64,000 nt of DNA from Nocardioides seonyuensis (GTDB lineage: Bacteria; Actinomycetota; Actinomycetes; Propionibacteriales; Nocardioidaceae): positions 310,001-374,000 of the forward strand of contig NZ_CP038436.1 in assembly GCF_004683965.1 (NCBI RefSeq), in the 5' to 3' direction. Numbering within the stretch: position 1 is the first letter of the stretch; each line of letters begins with the position of its first letter. This document shows, piece after piece, positions 1 to 9,704 of the stretch. Position numbers and translations under genes: made by a program. A model generated the notes under the pieces. The model was not told where the DNA came from and searched no databases. It was given only the letters and a program-made list of their open reading frames with translations.

Positions 1-132
1 ATTGATTTCCTTCCCGCCGCGACACGGTGGGAGCTCACTCGGTTGCTGCTGGCCCCCGTGACCGGTCCTTGCGACGTGTGTGGATGACGTTGTCCGCCCA
101 GCACGTTAACAGAGGTGGTCTGGACCAGTCGG

Positions 133-1629
133 TCAGGTGAGCTTCTCGAGGATCAGCTCCCGCACCCGGCCCGCGTCCGCCTGGCCTCGCATCTCCTTCA
201 TGACCGCGCCGATCAGCGCGCCGGCCGCCGCGACCTTCCCGTCGCGGATCTTGTCGGCCACATCGGGGTTGGCGGCGATCGCGTTGTCGACGGCCGACGA
301 CAGCGCTCCGTCGTCGCTGACGACGGCGAGCCCACGCGCGGCCACGACCTCGTCCGGGGTGCCCTCGCCGGCGAGGACGCCCTCGAAGACCTGACGGGCG
401 AGCTTGTCGTTGACGGTCTTATCGTCGACCAGCGCCTGGATCCGAGCCACCTGCTCGGGACCGATCGGGAGGTCGGTGAGCTCGACGCCCTCCTCGTTGG
501 CGCGCCGGGCCAGCTCGCCGAGCCACCACTTGCGGGCGGCCTGGGGGGCGGTGCCCAGGGCGACGGTCTCCTCGACCAGCCCGAAGGCACCGGCACCGAC
601 GGTGTCACGCATCTCGAGGTCGGTGAAGCCCCACTCGGCCTGGAGCCGCGCGCGCTTGGCCGTGGGGTTCTCCGGCAGCGTGCCGCGAAGCTCGTCGACC
701 CACTCCCGGCTCGGCGCGACGGGCACGAGGTCCGGCTCGGGGAAGTAGCGGTAGTCCTCGGCGTCGGACTTCTCCCGGCCGCTCGTCGTCATCCCGGTGT
801 CCTCGTGCCAGTGACGCGTCTCCTGGGTGATGGAGCCGCCGGCCGACAGGATGGCGGCGTGGCGCTGCACCTCGTAGCGCACCGCACGCTCGACCGAGCG
901 GAACGAGTTGACGTTCTTGGTCTCGGTGCGGGTGCCGAGGGTGCCGGAGCCGGCCGGCGCCAACGAGAGGTTGACGTCGGCGCGCAGGTTGCCCTGGTCC
1001 ATGCGTGCCTCGGAGACGCCGAGGGCGACGATCAGCTCGCGCAGCTGCTGGACGTAGGCCCTCGCCAGCTCGGGCGCCCGCTCCCCCACTCCGGTCACAG
1101 GTCGGGTGACGATCTCGATGAGGGGGATGCCGGCACGGTTGTAGTCGACCAGCGAGTGCGAGGCGCCGTGGATGCGACCCGTCGCGCCACCGACGTGCAG
1201 TGACTTGCCGGTGTCCTCCTCCATGTGCGCCCGCTCGATCTCCACCCGCACCGTGGTGCCGTCGGCGAGGTCGACGTCCATGTAGCCGTCGAAGGCGATC
1301 GGCTCGTCGTACTGGCTGGTCTGGAAGTTCTTCGGCATGTCCGGGTAGAAGTAGTTCTTCCGGGCGAAGCGGCACCACTCGGCGATGTCGCAGTTGAGTG
1401 CGAGACCGATCCGGATCGCCGACTCGACGGCCTTGCCGTTGACCACCGGCATCGCCCCGGGCAGGCCCAGGCACGTCGGGCAGACCTGGGTGTTGGGCTC
1501 GCCGCCGAAGGTCGCGGGGCAGCCGCAGAACATCTTGGTCGCGGTGTTGAGCTCGACGTGGACCTCCAGGCCCAGCGCCGGGTCGTAGGACGCCAGCGCG
1601 TCCTCGTAGCTCAGCAGGGTCTCGGTCAT
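133..1629 (-). CDS. gatB: Asp-tRNA(Asn)/Glu-tRNA(Gln) amidotransferase subunit B
   Basis: GatB is the tRNA-binding kinase subunit of GatCAB, which turns misacylated Glu-tRNA(Gln) or Asp-tRNA(Asn) into the amide form using ammonia from GatA. The 498-residue protein begins with the family segment LGLEVHVEL (about 19-27), followed by CGC (35-37) and CPTC (50-53), the metal-binding cysteines. The C-terminal third reads like the YqeY-type tRNA-binding tail. An in-frame start 18 codons upstream is possible, but the ATG used here overlaps the gatA stop as ATGA, the normal coupling of these genes. It is the last gene of gatC-gatA-gatB. The length is normal for the family. Confidence 0.97.
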   Translation of the reverse strand: MTETLLSYEDALASYDPALGLEVHVELNTATKMFCGCPATFGGEPNTQVCPTCLGLPGAMPVVNGKAVESAIRIGLALNCDIAEWCRFARKNYFYPDMPKNFQTSQYDEPIAFDGYMDVDLADGTTVRVEIERAHMEEDTGKSLHVGGATGRIHGASHSLVDYNRAGIPLIEIVTRPVTGVGERAPELARAYVQQLRELIVALGVSEARMDQGNLRADVNLSLAPAGSGTLGTRTETKNVNSFRSVERAVRYEVQRHAAILSAGGSITQETRHWHEDTGMTTSGREKSDAEDYRYFPEPDLVPVAPSREWVDELRGTLPENPTAKRARLQAEWGFTDLEMRDTVGAGAFGLVEETVALGTAPQAARKWWLGELARRANEEGVELTDLPIGPEQVARIQALVDDKTVNDKLARQVFEGVLAGEGTPDEVVAARGLAVVSDDGALSSAVDNAIAANPDVADKIRDGKVAAAGALIGAVMKEMRGQADAGRVRELILEKLT

Positions 1630-3143
1630 GCCACTCCTCCGGTGGTCAGCTGGGGGGCCCTGGCCAGCAGCGGGCCTCCCCACTCCTGCTGGTGCAGCGC
1701 CTCGAGCGCCGCACCTACGCGGTAGACCCGGTCGTCCGCGAGCGCCGGCGCGAGCACCTGGAACCCGCTCGGCAGGTCGTCCTCCTCGGCGAGGCCGTTG
1801 GGCACCGAGATTCCCGGCACCCCGGCCAGGTTGGCCGGGATGGTGGCGAGGTCGTTGAGGTACATCGCGAGCGGGTCGTCGAGCTTCTCGCCGAGCCTGA
1901 ACGCCGTCGTCGGGGCGGTGGGCGAGACGAGCACGTCGACCTGGTCGAACGCCGCGGCGAAGTCGCGGCTGATGAGGGTGCGGACCTTCTGGGCCTGGCC
2001 GTAGTAGGCGTCGTAGTAGCCGCTGGAGAGGGCATAGGTGCCGAGGATGATGCGGCGCTTCACCTCGTCGCCGAATCCGGCGTCCCGCGTGGCCCGCATG
2101 ACCTCCTCGGCGCTGGGGTCTCCGTCAGGCACGACGCGGAGGCCGTAGCGCATGGCATCGAACTTCGCGAGGTTGGAGGAGGCCTCGGCAGGGAGGATCA
2201 GGTAGTAGGCGGCGAGCGCGTGCACGAAGCTCGGGCAGGAGACCTGCACGACCTCGGCACCGGCCTTGACCAGGAGGTCGAGCGACTCCTGGAACCGCGC
2301 CATCACCCCCGCCTGCCAGCCCTCGCCCGCCATCTCGGTGATGACGCCGACCTTCAGCCCGCTCATGTCACCGGCGGCACCGGCCCGAGCGGCGTCGGTG
2401 AAGCTGGGCCAGTCCTGGTCGATCGAGGTGGAGTCGAGCGGGTCGTGGCCGCCGATCACGTCGTGGAGCATGGCGGCGTCGAGCACGGTCCGGGTGACGG
2501 GTCCGGCCTGGTCGAGGCTGTTGGCCAGGGCCACGAGGCCGTAACGGGAGATGCCGCCGTAGGTCGGCTTGACGCCGACGGTTCCCGTGACCGCGCCGGG
2601 CTGACGGATCGAGCCCCCGGTGTCGGTGCCGATGGCCAGCGGGGCCTCGTAGGCCGCGACAGCCGCGGCCGAGCCGCCACCGGAGCCGCCGGGGATCCGG
2701 TCGAGGTCCCACGGGTTGCGGGTGGGGCCGTAGGCGGAGTGCTCCGTGGAGGACCCCATCGCGAACTCGTCCATGTTGGTCTTGCCCAGGATGGGCAGGC
2801 CGGCCTCCTTGAGCCTGCGGACGACCGTCGCGTCGTAGGGCGGGACCCAGCCCTCGAGGATCTTGGACCCGCACGTGGTGGGGAGCCCACGCGTGGCCAG
2901 CACGTCCTTGACCGCGACGGGCACGCCGTCGAGGGGACCGCGAGCCTCGCCGGCCTTGCGACGGGCGTCGGACTCGGCCGCCTGGGCGAGCGCGCCCTCG
3001 GCGTCGACGTGGAGGAAGGCGTGGACCGGCCCGTCCACCTCGGCGATGCGGTCGAGGTGTGCCCGGGTCACCTCGACACTCGTCGTGTCGCCGGCAGCGA
3101 GGGCTTCGGCGATGGCGGCGGCAGTGGTGCGGACGTCGCTCAT
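1626..3143 (-). CDS. gatA: Asp-tRNA(Asn)/Glu-tRNA(Gln) amidotransferase subunit A
   Basis: GatA is the amidase subunit that hydrolyses glutamine and feeds ammonia to GatB. The 505-residue sequence carries the complete amidase-signature triad: Lys79 (in VAVKD), the cis-Ser154 (in PGGSGGGSA) and nucleophile Ser178 (in DTGGSIR). The start codon overlaps the gatC stop by one base (TGATG), and its own stop overlaps gatB as ATGA, so all three subunits are translationally coupled in the order C-A-B. Nothing is missing or truncated. Confidence 0.98.
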   Translation of the reverse strand: MSDVRTTAAAIAEALAAGDTTSVEVTRAHLDRIAEVDGPVHAFLHVDAEGALAQAAESDARRKAGEARGPLDGVPVAVKDVLATRGLPTTCGSKILEGWVPPYDATVVRRLKEAGLPILGKTNMDEFAMGSSTEHSAYGPTRNPWDLDRIPGGSGGGSAAAVAAYEAPLAIGTDTGGSIRQPGAVTGTVGVKPTYGGISRYGLVALANSLDQAGPVTRTVLDAAMLHDVIGGHDPLDSTSIDQDWPSFTDAARAGAAGDMSGLKVGVITEMAGEGWQAGVMARFQESLDLLVKAGAEVVQVSCPSFVHALAAYYLILPAEASSNLAKFDAMRYGLRVVPDGDPSAEEVMRATRDAGFGDEVKRRIILGTYALSSGYYDAYYGQAQKVRTLISRDFAAAFDQVDVLVSPTAPTTAFRLGEKLDDPLAMYLNDLATIPANLAGVPGISVPNGLAEEDDLPSGFQVLAPALADDRVYRVGAALEALHQQEWGGPLLARAPQLTTGGVA

Positions 3144-3442
3144 CAGGCCTCCTCGTCCAGGATCCGCGGGACGGAGAAGCGCTGCTGGTCACTCGCCGGC
3201 GCACCCGAGAGCGCCTCCTCGGCCGTGAGCCCCGGCACGACGACGTCCTCGCGGAAGACGTTGGTCAGCGGCAGCGGGTGGGACGTGGGCGGCACGTCGG
3301 CACTCGCGACCTCGTTGATGCTCGCGACCGACTCGAGGATCACGCTGAGCTGCGGGGCCAGGTGGTCGAGCTCGGCGTCGGACAGGTCGATCCGGGCGAG
3401 ATCGGCCAGGTGCGCGACCTCGTCCCTGGTGATTTCGGGCAT
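3143..3442 (-). CDS. gatC: Asp-tRNA(Asn)/Glu-tRNA(Gln) amidotransferase subunit C
   Basis: GatC is the small subunit that wraps around GatA and GatB and stabilises the complex. The 99-residue product starts [20 protein letters not shown], the typical GatC N-terminus, and keeps the helical pattern around [16 protein letters not shown]. The frame stays open for 82 codons upstream, but that part is Arg/Pro-rich and looks like the non-coding shadow of the divergent region. This is the first gene of the gat operon. Its promoter should lie in 3443-3621, shared with the divergent lipoprotein gene. Confidence 0.95.
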   Translation of the reverse strand: MPEITRDEVAHLADLARIDLSDAELDHLAPQLSVILESVASINEVASADVPPTSHPLPLTNVFREDVVVPGLTAEEALSGAPASDQQRFSVPRILDEEA

Positions 3443-3621
3443 GGCGGCAATCCTAGGTGCCGGCCGTCGCCCGGGCGTGGGGGGTCTTGCCCCGTGCACG
3501 GGACCCACGGTCCGTCGGTCCTGTCCCTGCCGGGACCGCAGCCTCAGGCGCCGGGAACGCTGCTCCGCCGAACGTGGCCGGAGGCGGCGGACCGTCCCCC
3601 GCCTCCGAGGAGCTGGTGACG

Positions 3622-5202
3622 ATGCCCGAGCAGGGTCGGCCTTCCACGACGATCGCATCGGCGGTGCTGGCGTGCTTCCTGACGACACTGTGGCTGGGTG
3701 GCTGCGCCGGCCAGCCAGAGGTCGAGGCCAGGAGCGCGGGGGGCGCCCTGGCAGCGCCGGCCTCGCAGGGGTCGAGCCGCAGCGACTCCTCCCCTGCCCG
3801 GGCGGCTGAGCGGCCGCGTGGCTCGGAGGCCTGGCGGGTCCGGCGCTGGGCGGCCGATCACGAGATCGAGGCCTACACGACGCGCGTCAGCGGCTTGCCC
3901 GGCACCAGCGTGGGTCTCAAGGTCTCGACCACCGAACGGCGCTACGAGGTGTGGGCCTACCGCATCGGCGCGTACGACGGCGGGACCGGGCTCGAGGTCT
4001 GGCGCTCCGGGCCGCAGCGTGGGCGCCAGCAGCGGCCGCCGGTGCTCATGCCGGTGGAGACCCGCACGGTCGTGGCTCCCTGGGACCGCGACCTGACGGT
4101 GGACACCACAGGGTGGGAGACCGGGTTCTACGTCTTCACGCTGCGGACGGACACGGGGTGGGAGACCCAGGCGCCGTACGTCGTCACCGCGGACTCCGCG
4201 GCCGGCACGGTCGCGCTTGTCTCCCCCGTCACGACCTGGCAGGCCTACAACCAGTGGGGCGGCTACAGCCTCTACGCCGGGGCGGGGGGCGATCGGCAGA
4301 GCCACGCCGTCAGCTTCGACCGGCCCTACAACGGTGCGACCGGGGCCAACGACTACCGGTCCGCGGCCATCCCCATCATCCTGCGCGCCGAGCGCACCGG
4401 AGCGCCGCTGTCGTACTTCACCAACGTCGACCTCGACGCCGATCCCTCCGTGTTGGAGGGGGCACGTGGCTACGTCACGATGGGGCACGACGAGTACTGG
4501 ACCAATGCCATGCGCGAAGCGGTCATGTCCGCCCGGGACGCCGGTACGAACCTCGCCTTCCTCAGCGCCAACACGATGTACTGGCGGGTGCGTCTGGAGG
4601 ACCGGCCGACAGGCCCGGCTCGCCTGCTGGTGGGCTACCGCCACGACGCCCACCTGGACCCGCTGTACGCCGAAGGCTCGCGCGAGGCCACCAACCTCTT
4701 CCGCGAGGCACCTGCCGCCAGTCCCGAGCACGACCTCCTCGGCATGCAGTACGAGTGCTACCCGGTCGACACCGACTACGTGATCGCCTCCCCCGGGTGG
4801 TGGGGCTTCCGGGGCACGGGCGTCCGGTCCGGTGACCACGTGGCGGGCCTGGTGGGCCCCGAAGCGGACCGCGTCTACCCGGACCAGCACCTCCCGCGCC
4901 CGCTGCAGGTCCTCAGCCACTCGCCGTACTCGTGCCGCGGGGTGACCACCTCGAGCCAGTCGGTGTACTACACGACCCCGTCCGGTGCCGGCGTGTTCAG
5001 CGCGGGGACCCTGCGGTGGGGATGCGCGATCAAGGACGCCTGCGAGCGGCCACTGGGAGCTGCCACGAGCCGCTTCGTCGGCAGGGTCACCGACAACCTC
5101 GTCCGTCGCTTCGCCGCCGGCCCGGTCGGGACTCGACACCCCGCGCGCGACAACGTGGCTGCCTTCGACCTGCCCACGACGAACACGGTCCCGGCGAGTT
5201 GA
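3622..5202 (+). CDS. lipoprotein with N,N-dimethylformamidase beta-subunit-like domain
   Basis: The 526-residue product has a lipoprotein signal: hydrophobic residues 11-26, then LGGC with the lipidated Cys at 28. The mature part contains the conserved block of the N,N-dimethylformamidase large-subunit-like family, including [16 protein letters not shown], the segment around [13 protein letters not shown], and MGHDEYWT followed by a block near [12 protein letters not shown] Cys near the end of the domain and a C-terminal [11 protein letters not shown] segment are also present. Substrate and activity are unknown; true DMFases are cytoplasmic, whereas this one should sit outside the membrane. 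The ATG was chosen over upstream codons because it directly precedes the signal and has GAGGAG nine bases upstream. The small lipoprotein gene follows after 23 bases. Confidence 0.75.
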   Translation: MPEQGRPSTTIASAVLACFLTTLWLGGCAGQPEVEARSAGGALAAPASQGSSRSDSSPARAAERPRGSEAWRVRRWAADHEIEAYTTRVSGLPGTSVGLKVSTTERRYEVWAYRIGAYDGGTGLEVWRSGPQRGRQQRPPVLMPVETRTVVAPWDRDLTVDTTGWETGFYVFTLRTDTGWETQAPYVVTADSAAGTVALVSPVTTWQAYNQWGGYSLYAGAGGDRQSHAVSFDRPYNGATGANDYRSAAIPIILRAERTGAPLSYFTNVDLDADPSVLEGARGYVTMGHDEYWTNAMREAVMSARDAGTNLAFLSANTMYWRVRLEDRPTGPARLLVGYRHDAHLDPLYAEGSREATNLFREAPAASPEHDLLGMQYECYPVDTDYVIASPGWWGFRGTGVRSGDHVAGLVGPEADRVYPDQHLPRPLQVLSHSPYSCRGVTTSSQSVYYTTPSGAGVFSAGTLRWGCAIKDACERPLGAATSRFVGRVTDNLVRRFAAGPVGTRHPARDNVAAFDLPTTNTVPAS

Positions 5203-5225
5203 TCGCGCCTCCAGGACGATCCGTC

Positions 5226-5840
5226 ATGATGAGCGGCATGGTCTTCCGCACACCGGACGCTGCGCGCACGGTGCTCACCACCTTGGCGGCGTGCCTGGCG
5301 ATCTCGCTCGGCTCGGGCTGCCAGCCGGCGACACCCTCGGAGGACCCCGACGCGGACACCGACTCCGCCGCGCTGCGGGTCCAGGTCGTGTCCGGGGCGG
5401 AGGACCTCGACGAGGCTGCCCGCACCGAGATCGAAGGGTCGATCGGCGACGTGCTCTCCGGCTACGTCGTCGCGGCGTTCCTGGGAGACTTCCCGCGGGA
5501 GGAGTTCGTCCAGTCGTTCGAGTCGTTCACCAGCGGGGCGGCCCGTAGCGCGGCGCGTGACATCGCGCAGCTGACCGCAGCCGGTGCGCAGGACGCCACC
5601 TCCGTGCGCGCGACGAGGCTGGACGCGCGGATCTCGGTGCTCTCCCAGGACCAGGCTGCCCTGGGCGCCACGGCGGCGGTGAGCCTTGCGTTCGAGGCGA
5701 CCATGCCCGACGGCGCCACGCGGCCCCTGACGCTGAAGGGACGGTTCCTCCTGGAGGAGGACGACGGGGACTGGTCGGTCTTCGGGTACGACGTCGCGAT
5801 GGACGACGGCGACGTGGTCCGCGCGGGGTCGACGTCATGA
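5226..5840 (+). CDS. small putative lipoprotein of unknown function
   Basis: The product has 204 residues. The N-terminal 31 residues form a hydrophobic signal ending in GSGC, with Cys32 as the probable lipidation site; the lipobox is imperfect because Gly, not Leu, is at -3. The mature part is acidic and mixed alpha/beta in composition, with no recognised motif. A weak resemblance to mce-associated or NTF2-like extracellular domains (a helical part, then strands up to DGDWSVFGYDV) is only an impression. AGGA lies nine bases before the chosen ATG; further in-frame ATGs occur three and twelve bases downstream. The stop overlaps the LCP gene start as ATGA, so it is probably co-translated with a cell-wall ligase. 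Confidence 0.7.
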   Translation: MMSGMVFRTPDAARTVLTTLAACLAISLGSGCQPATPSEDPDADTDSAALRVQVVSGAEDLDEAARTEIEGSIGDVLSGYVVAAFLGDFPREEFVQSFESFTSGAARSAARDIAQLTAAGAQDATSVRATRLDARISVLSQDQAALGATAAVSLAFEATMPDGATRPLTLKGRFLLEEDDGDWSVFGYDVAMDDGDVVRAGSTS

Positions 5841-6739
5841 GGGCGTCACGGCTGCGCCGGGGGCTCAGGTTCGTCGCCGTCCTCGGCGTGCTCTCCCTCG
5901 CCGTGCCCGATCCCTCCGTGCGACCTGCCACCATCAGCCTCACGACCGTCGAGACGGCCCGGGCGGTGGACTTCGGTGACGGCATGCTCTGGGTGCTCGC
6001 CCTCGGTTCGGACGCACGGCCGGGAACAGACGTGGCCGAGGGACTCACCGACTCGATCCAGCTGATCGGCATCGACTGGCGCACCGGACGTGCCGTCGGC
6101 ATCGGTATCCCCCGGGACGCCTGGATCGAGCTCCCCGACGGCGAGGCACGCATCAACACCGCGCTGCGTGACGCCGGGCCGCAAGGAGCCGCCGACGCGG
6201 TCGCCGAGATCGTCGGCATACCTCCCGACCTGGTCCTGGTGACGGGGTTCGCCGGCTTCCTCTCGATGGTGGACGCCCTGGGGGGTGTCGAGGTCGAGTC
6301 GCCGGTCGCCTTCCGCACCGATGACGACGGTCTGGCCGTGCGCCGAGGGACCAACGCGTTCACATCCGAGGAGGCGCTGGACTACGCGCGCACGCGACGT
6401 GTCCTCGAGGGTGGTGACCTCGACCGGTCCGCCAACCACCAGCGGCTGCTGCTGGGCGCGCTGCGTCAGCTCCGCGACCACGAGGACGTCGAGGGGTTCA
6501 TGGAGGACGTGGCTCTTGCCGCGATCTCGGGTCTGCAGACCGATCTCTCCCCACGAGAGCTCTACCGTCTCGTGCAGGCGCTGACGACGGTGGACCCCTC
6601 CCGCGCCACGTCCTGCGTGATCGGTGGCACCCCCGGCACCGAGTTCGGCGCGAGCATCATTCGCCTCGACCTCGCCCAGGCCCGAGCACTCGGTGACGAC
6701 GCCCGCGAGGACGCGCGGCTCGAGGGTGGCTGCCGCTAG
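5837..6739 (+). CDS. LCP (LytR-CpsA-Psr) family protein
   Basis: LCP proteins transfer lipid-linked glycopolymers to peptidoglycan on the outside of the membrane. The 300-residue product has an N-terminal signal/anchor (about 10-23). The LCP core follows: LALGSDARPG, then TDSIQLIGID, then the basic active-site segment GIPRDAWIELP, ARINTALRDAGP, the ALGGVEV strand, and DYARTRR with GGDLDRSANHQ. These include the acidic and arginine residues that bind the pyrophosphate. The cytoplasmic tail seen in some relatives is absent. It overlaps the preceding lipoprotein gene by ATGA and runs convergently into the response-regulator gene with a 4-base overlap, leaving no room for a separate terminator. 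Confidence 0.85.
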   Translation: MRASRLRRGLRFVAVLGVLSLAVPDPSVRPATISLTTVETARAVDFGDGMLWVLALGSDARPGTDVAEGLTDSIQLIGIDWRTGRAVGIGIPRDAWIELPDGEARINTALRDAGPQGAADAVAEIVGIPPDLVLVTGFAGFLSMVDALGGVEVESPVAFRTDDDGLAVRRGTNAFTSEEALDYARTRRVLEGGDLDRSANHQRLLLGALRQLRDHEDVEGFMEDVALAAISGLQTDLSPRELYRLVQALTTVDPSRATSCVIGGTPGTEFGASIIRLDLAQARALGDDAREDARLEGGCR

Positions 6740-7392
6740 AAGTCCTGGCCCAGACCGGCGTCTCGGGCCTTGACGATCGCCTGGGCACGATGGGCGACCT
6801 GGAGCTTGGCGAAGATGTTGGACGCGTGGTTGCGCACGGTCTTGATCGACAGGCTCAGCTGGCGCGCGATCTCGCCGTTCTCCTTGCCCTCGGCGATGAG
6901 GCCGAGGACCACCCGCTCACGTTCGGTGAGCTCCGGAAAGGCATCAGCGGCCGGACGAGCGCGAGCCGCGGCGAAGTAGGCCATGACCTGATCGGCGATG
7001 CCCGGACCGAAGATCACCTCGCCCGCGCCCACGGCTGCGACCGCCCGAGTGATCTCGGCCCGACGAGCACCCTTGAGCAGGTAGCCGCGGGCCCCGGCGC
7101 GGACGGCCGCGAACACTGACTCCTGGTCCTCCATCATCGTGAGCACCACGACGCCGATGTGGGGCGAGGACTGCACGATGCGGGCGGTCGCCTCCACACC
7201 GTTGAGGCGCGGCATGTGGAGGTCCATCAAGATCACGTCCGGCTGGAGGTCGAGCGACAGGGCCACTGCCATCGCTCCGTCGGACGCCGTGCCCACCACG
7301 TCGATCGACGGCGCCGCGGCGAGCAGCGCCTCGAGGCCGTGACGGAAGTCGTCGTGGTCGTCAGCGATCAGCACCCGTAGTGCCTCCCCCAT
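6736..7392 (-). CDS. NarL/FixJ-family two-component response regulator
   Basis: The product is a 218-residue DNA-binding regulator. The receiver domain (about 5-120) has the acidic pair DDHDD (11-15), phospho-acceptor Asp57 in ILMDLHMPRLNG, and the conserved Lys in LLKGARR. A LuxR-type helix-turn-helix (about 154-215) contains LTERERVVLGLIAEG and SIKTVRNHASNIFAKL. The gene lies directly behind its sensor kinase. The kinase stop and this ATG overlap as TGATG, and a GTG one codon earlier is an alternative start; GGGAG lies five bases before the ATG. The signal and the target genes cannot be read from the sequence, but the neighbouring RTX and LCP genes are candidates. Confidence 0.93.
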   Translation of the reverse strand: MGEALRVLIADDHDDFRHGLEALLAAAPSIDVVGTASDGAMAVALSLDLQPDVILMDLHMPRLNGVEATARIVQSSPHIGVVVLTMMEDQESVFAAVRAGARGYLLKGARRAEITRAVAAVGAGEVIFGPGIADQVMAYFAAARARPAADAFPELTERERVVLGLIAEGKENGEIARQLSLSIKTVRNHASNIFAKLQVAHRAQAIVKARDAGLGQDF

Positions 7393-9644
7393 CACTGCTC
7401 CCTCGTCGTGTCAGCAAGAATCGGCAGGCGCGCGCGGATCGTCGTACCTGTCCCGACCTCCGTGAGCACCTCGAACGAGCCGCCCAGCTCCTCGGCCCGC
7501 TCGCGCATCGAGGACAGGCCTACACCCGACGGGCGGTCCGGGGCCAGACCTGTGCCCGCGTCGCGGATGGTCACCACGAGCTCATCGGGCTCACGCCTGA
7601 GGAGGACCCGACACTCGTCGGCCTGGCTGTGTCGTTGCGCATTGTTGACCGCCTCGATGGCGATCCGGTAGGCCGCGACCTCCACCGCTGCCGGCAGCGG
7701 GTCGACGTCGTCGGAGGCCTCGACCGTCCAGGCCATTGCCTGCCGTGCCCCCCTGCTCTGCTCGGCCGCGCGCTGGCGAAGCGCCGTGACGAGACCCAGC
7801 TGGTCCAGCGCGGGCGGGCGAAGCCCCTCCACGAGGCGACGCACCTCGGCGATCTCATCGCGCGCCTGGTCGGACAGCCGACCCACCAGGTCTGCCGCCG
7901 CCCCGGGGTCTTGGGCGATCAGCTCCTGCGCCCCTTCGAGGCGCATGGCCAAGGTCGCCAGCGACGGTCCCAGACCGTCATGGAGGTCGCGCCGGATCCG
8001 GCGGCGCTCCTCCTCACGCGCGGACACGAGGCGTTGGCGCGAGCGTTGCAGCTCACGGTTGACCGACACGGCCTGCACCAGGGCTCCGGCCTGGGTCCCC
8101 ACGTCCTCCAGGAGGCGCCGGTCACCCGGACCGAAGGGGTCGTGCGCGGCGTCGACCTCGAGCATGAGCCTTCCCAGCGTGGTGCGTCCGACGACCAGGT
8201 CGATCGTCGCCGGTGTGCCGTACGACGTGCCGACGGCCGTGGAGATCGCCTCGGACGTCGGAGTCGCGAAGACCTCCACCGCCGCGAAGGACAGGTGCAG
8301 GCGCCGCGACAGCAGCTCCAGCATCTCACCCAAGGCGTCTTCGGGGGCCGTCAACGGGTCGAGACGACGCAGGTCGGCCACGACCCGGCGAGGGAACTCC
8401 CGGTCTCCGTAGACCATGCGTCGCAGCGTGCGCTGCACCCAGACCGCGACCGGCAGCAGGACCAGTGCGGCGAGGCCTCCGGCCAGCATCGAGCCGACCG
8501 AGACGTCGGCGGCGAGGTCCGCGGCACGCACGAGTCCCGTGAACGCAGCCGCCACCACGACCAGGACGATGGCCTGGACCAGGCCGCGGCGCACCTTGGG
8601 CTCGATCTCACCGAGCCGGTAGTGCGCGATCGCGGATCCGACGCAGCCCACGACGGCGGTGAGCACCACCAGGAGCAGGAGCTGCCGAGGCAGCACCGTC
8701 TCCCCCGTCAACCAGCGTGCCACCGGGTCGAGGAGCAGCCAGGCCCCCACTCCTGATCCGACACCGAGGAGCACGAGCCTGGTCGCCAGCACGTCCTCAC
8801 GACGCGATGCACGCGCCTGGTCGAACGCCACCACCGACAGGAGCACGGGGATCGTGGCAACCACTGCAGGCCCGAGGACGGTGCCGATGACCTGGAGCCG
8901 TTCGCCCGGGGACCCCGCGCGCCCGAGCGCGACAGCGAGCCACACGGCGTACCCCACCCAGGGGACGAGGAGCGCTGTCAGGATGACCGGCGGGTACCGA
9001 CGCCGCCACGCGTCGGCGGGGGCCAGTGCGGCGACCGCCACGAACACACACCCGACGCCGAGGGCGGCGAGCGCCTCCCCGCCCACCTGCGGCCACGTGC
9101 CCCGCGATCCGGCGAGGTCGATGGCACCGATGCCCCAGGGCGCGCTCGTGAGGACGGCGGGGAGCCCGGCGGTGCCCGCGAGGAAGGCCCTGGCAGCGGT
9201 TGCGCCCGGGCGACGCCAGAACACCGCGGAACCTGTCAGCAGGAGGATGAGGCACACCGCAACTGCCGCGACGTCCTGCACGATCGCGTCGGCCAACGGG
9301 AAGCGGACCAAGGTGACGTCCAGGTCGAGGATCCGGTCGAGGCCCCGAGCCGGCCGTCTCACCTCGTAGGTGACCACCTCACCGACGAGCCGCTCGGGCG
9401 GGGACGCGGTTTCCAGCCACTGACCGACGGAGCGTCCCCCGATGGCCAGCACGGTGTCGCCGGGACGCAGCGGACCGTCGCCGAGCGCGCGAGCCACCAA
9501 GGCCCCGCCGTCCCGGCCCGCGCCACCGTGGGCGGAGGAGAGCACGGTCCCGTCGGATGGCCCTGCGAACAGCGCACCCACCACCCACACGACGGGCACC
9601 ACCCAGGCGACCGCGATCACGGTCAACCTGCGGGCGCGCGACAT
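7392..9644 (-). CDS. NarL-type sensor histidine kinase with extracytoplasmic PDZ-like segment and multi-pass membrane domain
   Basis: The 750-residue kinase should phosphorylate the adjacent response regulator. After a first membrane helix (about 7-27) comes an outside segment with PGDTVLAIGGRSVGQWL (about 60-77), which resembles the ligand-binding edge of a PDZ domain. Several further membrane helices run up to about residue 420. A GAF-like region precedes the HisKA_3 dimerisation helix containing RRIRRDLHDGLGPSLATL, where the His of RDLHDG is the phosphorylation site. The HATPase domain has EAVNNAQRHS, RDAGTGL and GVGLSSMRERAEELGG. The ATG was chosen because it directly precedes the first helix; a GTG 14 codons upstream is possible. 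Confidence 0.88.
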   Translation of the reverse strand: MSRARRLTVIAVAWVVPVVWVVGALFAGPSDGTVLSSAHGGAGRDGGALVARALGDGPLRPGDTVLAIGGRSVGQWLETASPPERLVGEVVTYEVRRPARGLDRILDLDVTLVRFPLADAIVQDVAAVAVCLILLLTGSAVFWRRPGATAARAFLAGTAGLPAVLTSAPWGIGAIDLAGSRGTWPQVGGEALAALGVGCVFVAVAALAPADAWRRRYPPVILTALLVPWVGYAVWLAVALGRAGSPGERLQVIGTVLGPAVVATIPVLLSVVAFDQARASRREDVLATRLVLLGVGSGVGAWLLLDPVARWLTGETVLPRQLLLLVVLTAVVGCVGSAIAHYRLGEIEPKVRRGLVQAIVLVVVAAAFTGLVRAADLAADVSVGSMLAGGLAALVLLPVAVWVQRTLRRMVYGDREFPRRVVADLRRLDPLTAPEDALGEMLELLSRRLHLSFAAVEVFATPTSEAISTAVGTSYGTPATIDLVVGRTTLGRLMLEVDAAHDPFGPGDRRLLEDVGTQAGALVQAVSVNRELQRSRQRLVSAREEERRRIRRDLHDGLGPSLATLAMRLEGAQELIAQDPGAAADLVGRLSDQARDEIAEVRRLVEGLRPPALDQLGLVTALRQRAAEQSRGARQAMAWTVEASDDVDPLPAAVEVAAYRIAIEAVNNAQRHSQADECRVLLRREPDELVVTIRDAGTGLAPDRPSGVGLSSMRERAEELGGSFEVLTEVGTGTTIRARLPILADTTREQ

Positions 9645-9704
9645 GGAGGCATCGTCCACCCCGGGGGTGGTGGTGGGAAGCACCACCCGCGCGTGGCTCC
9701 CGGA

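Noticed and set aside
1..132. Gene or RNA at the window start
   Set aside because: No coding frame, tRNA or clear stem-loop is supportable in these bases; they are the region downstream of gatB.
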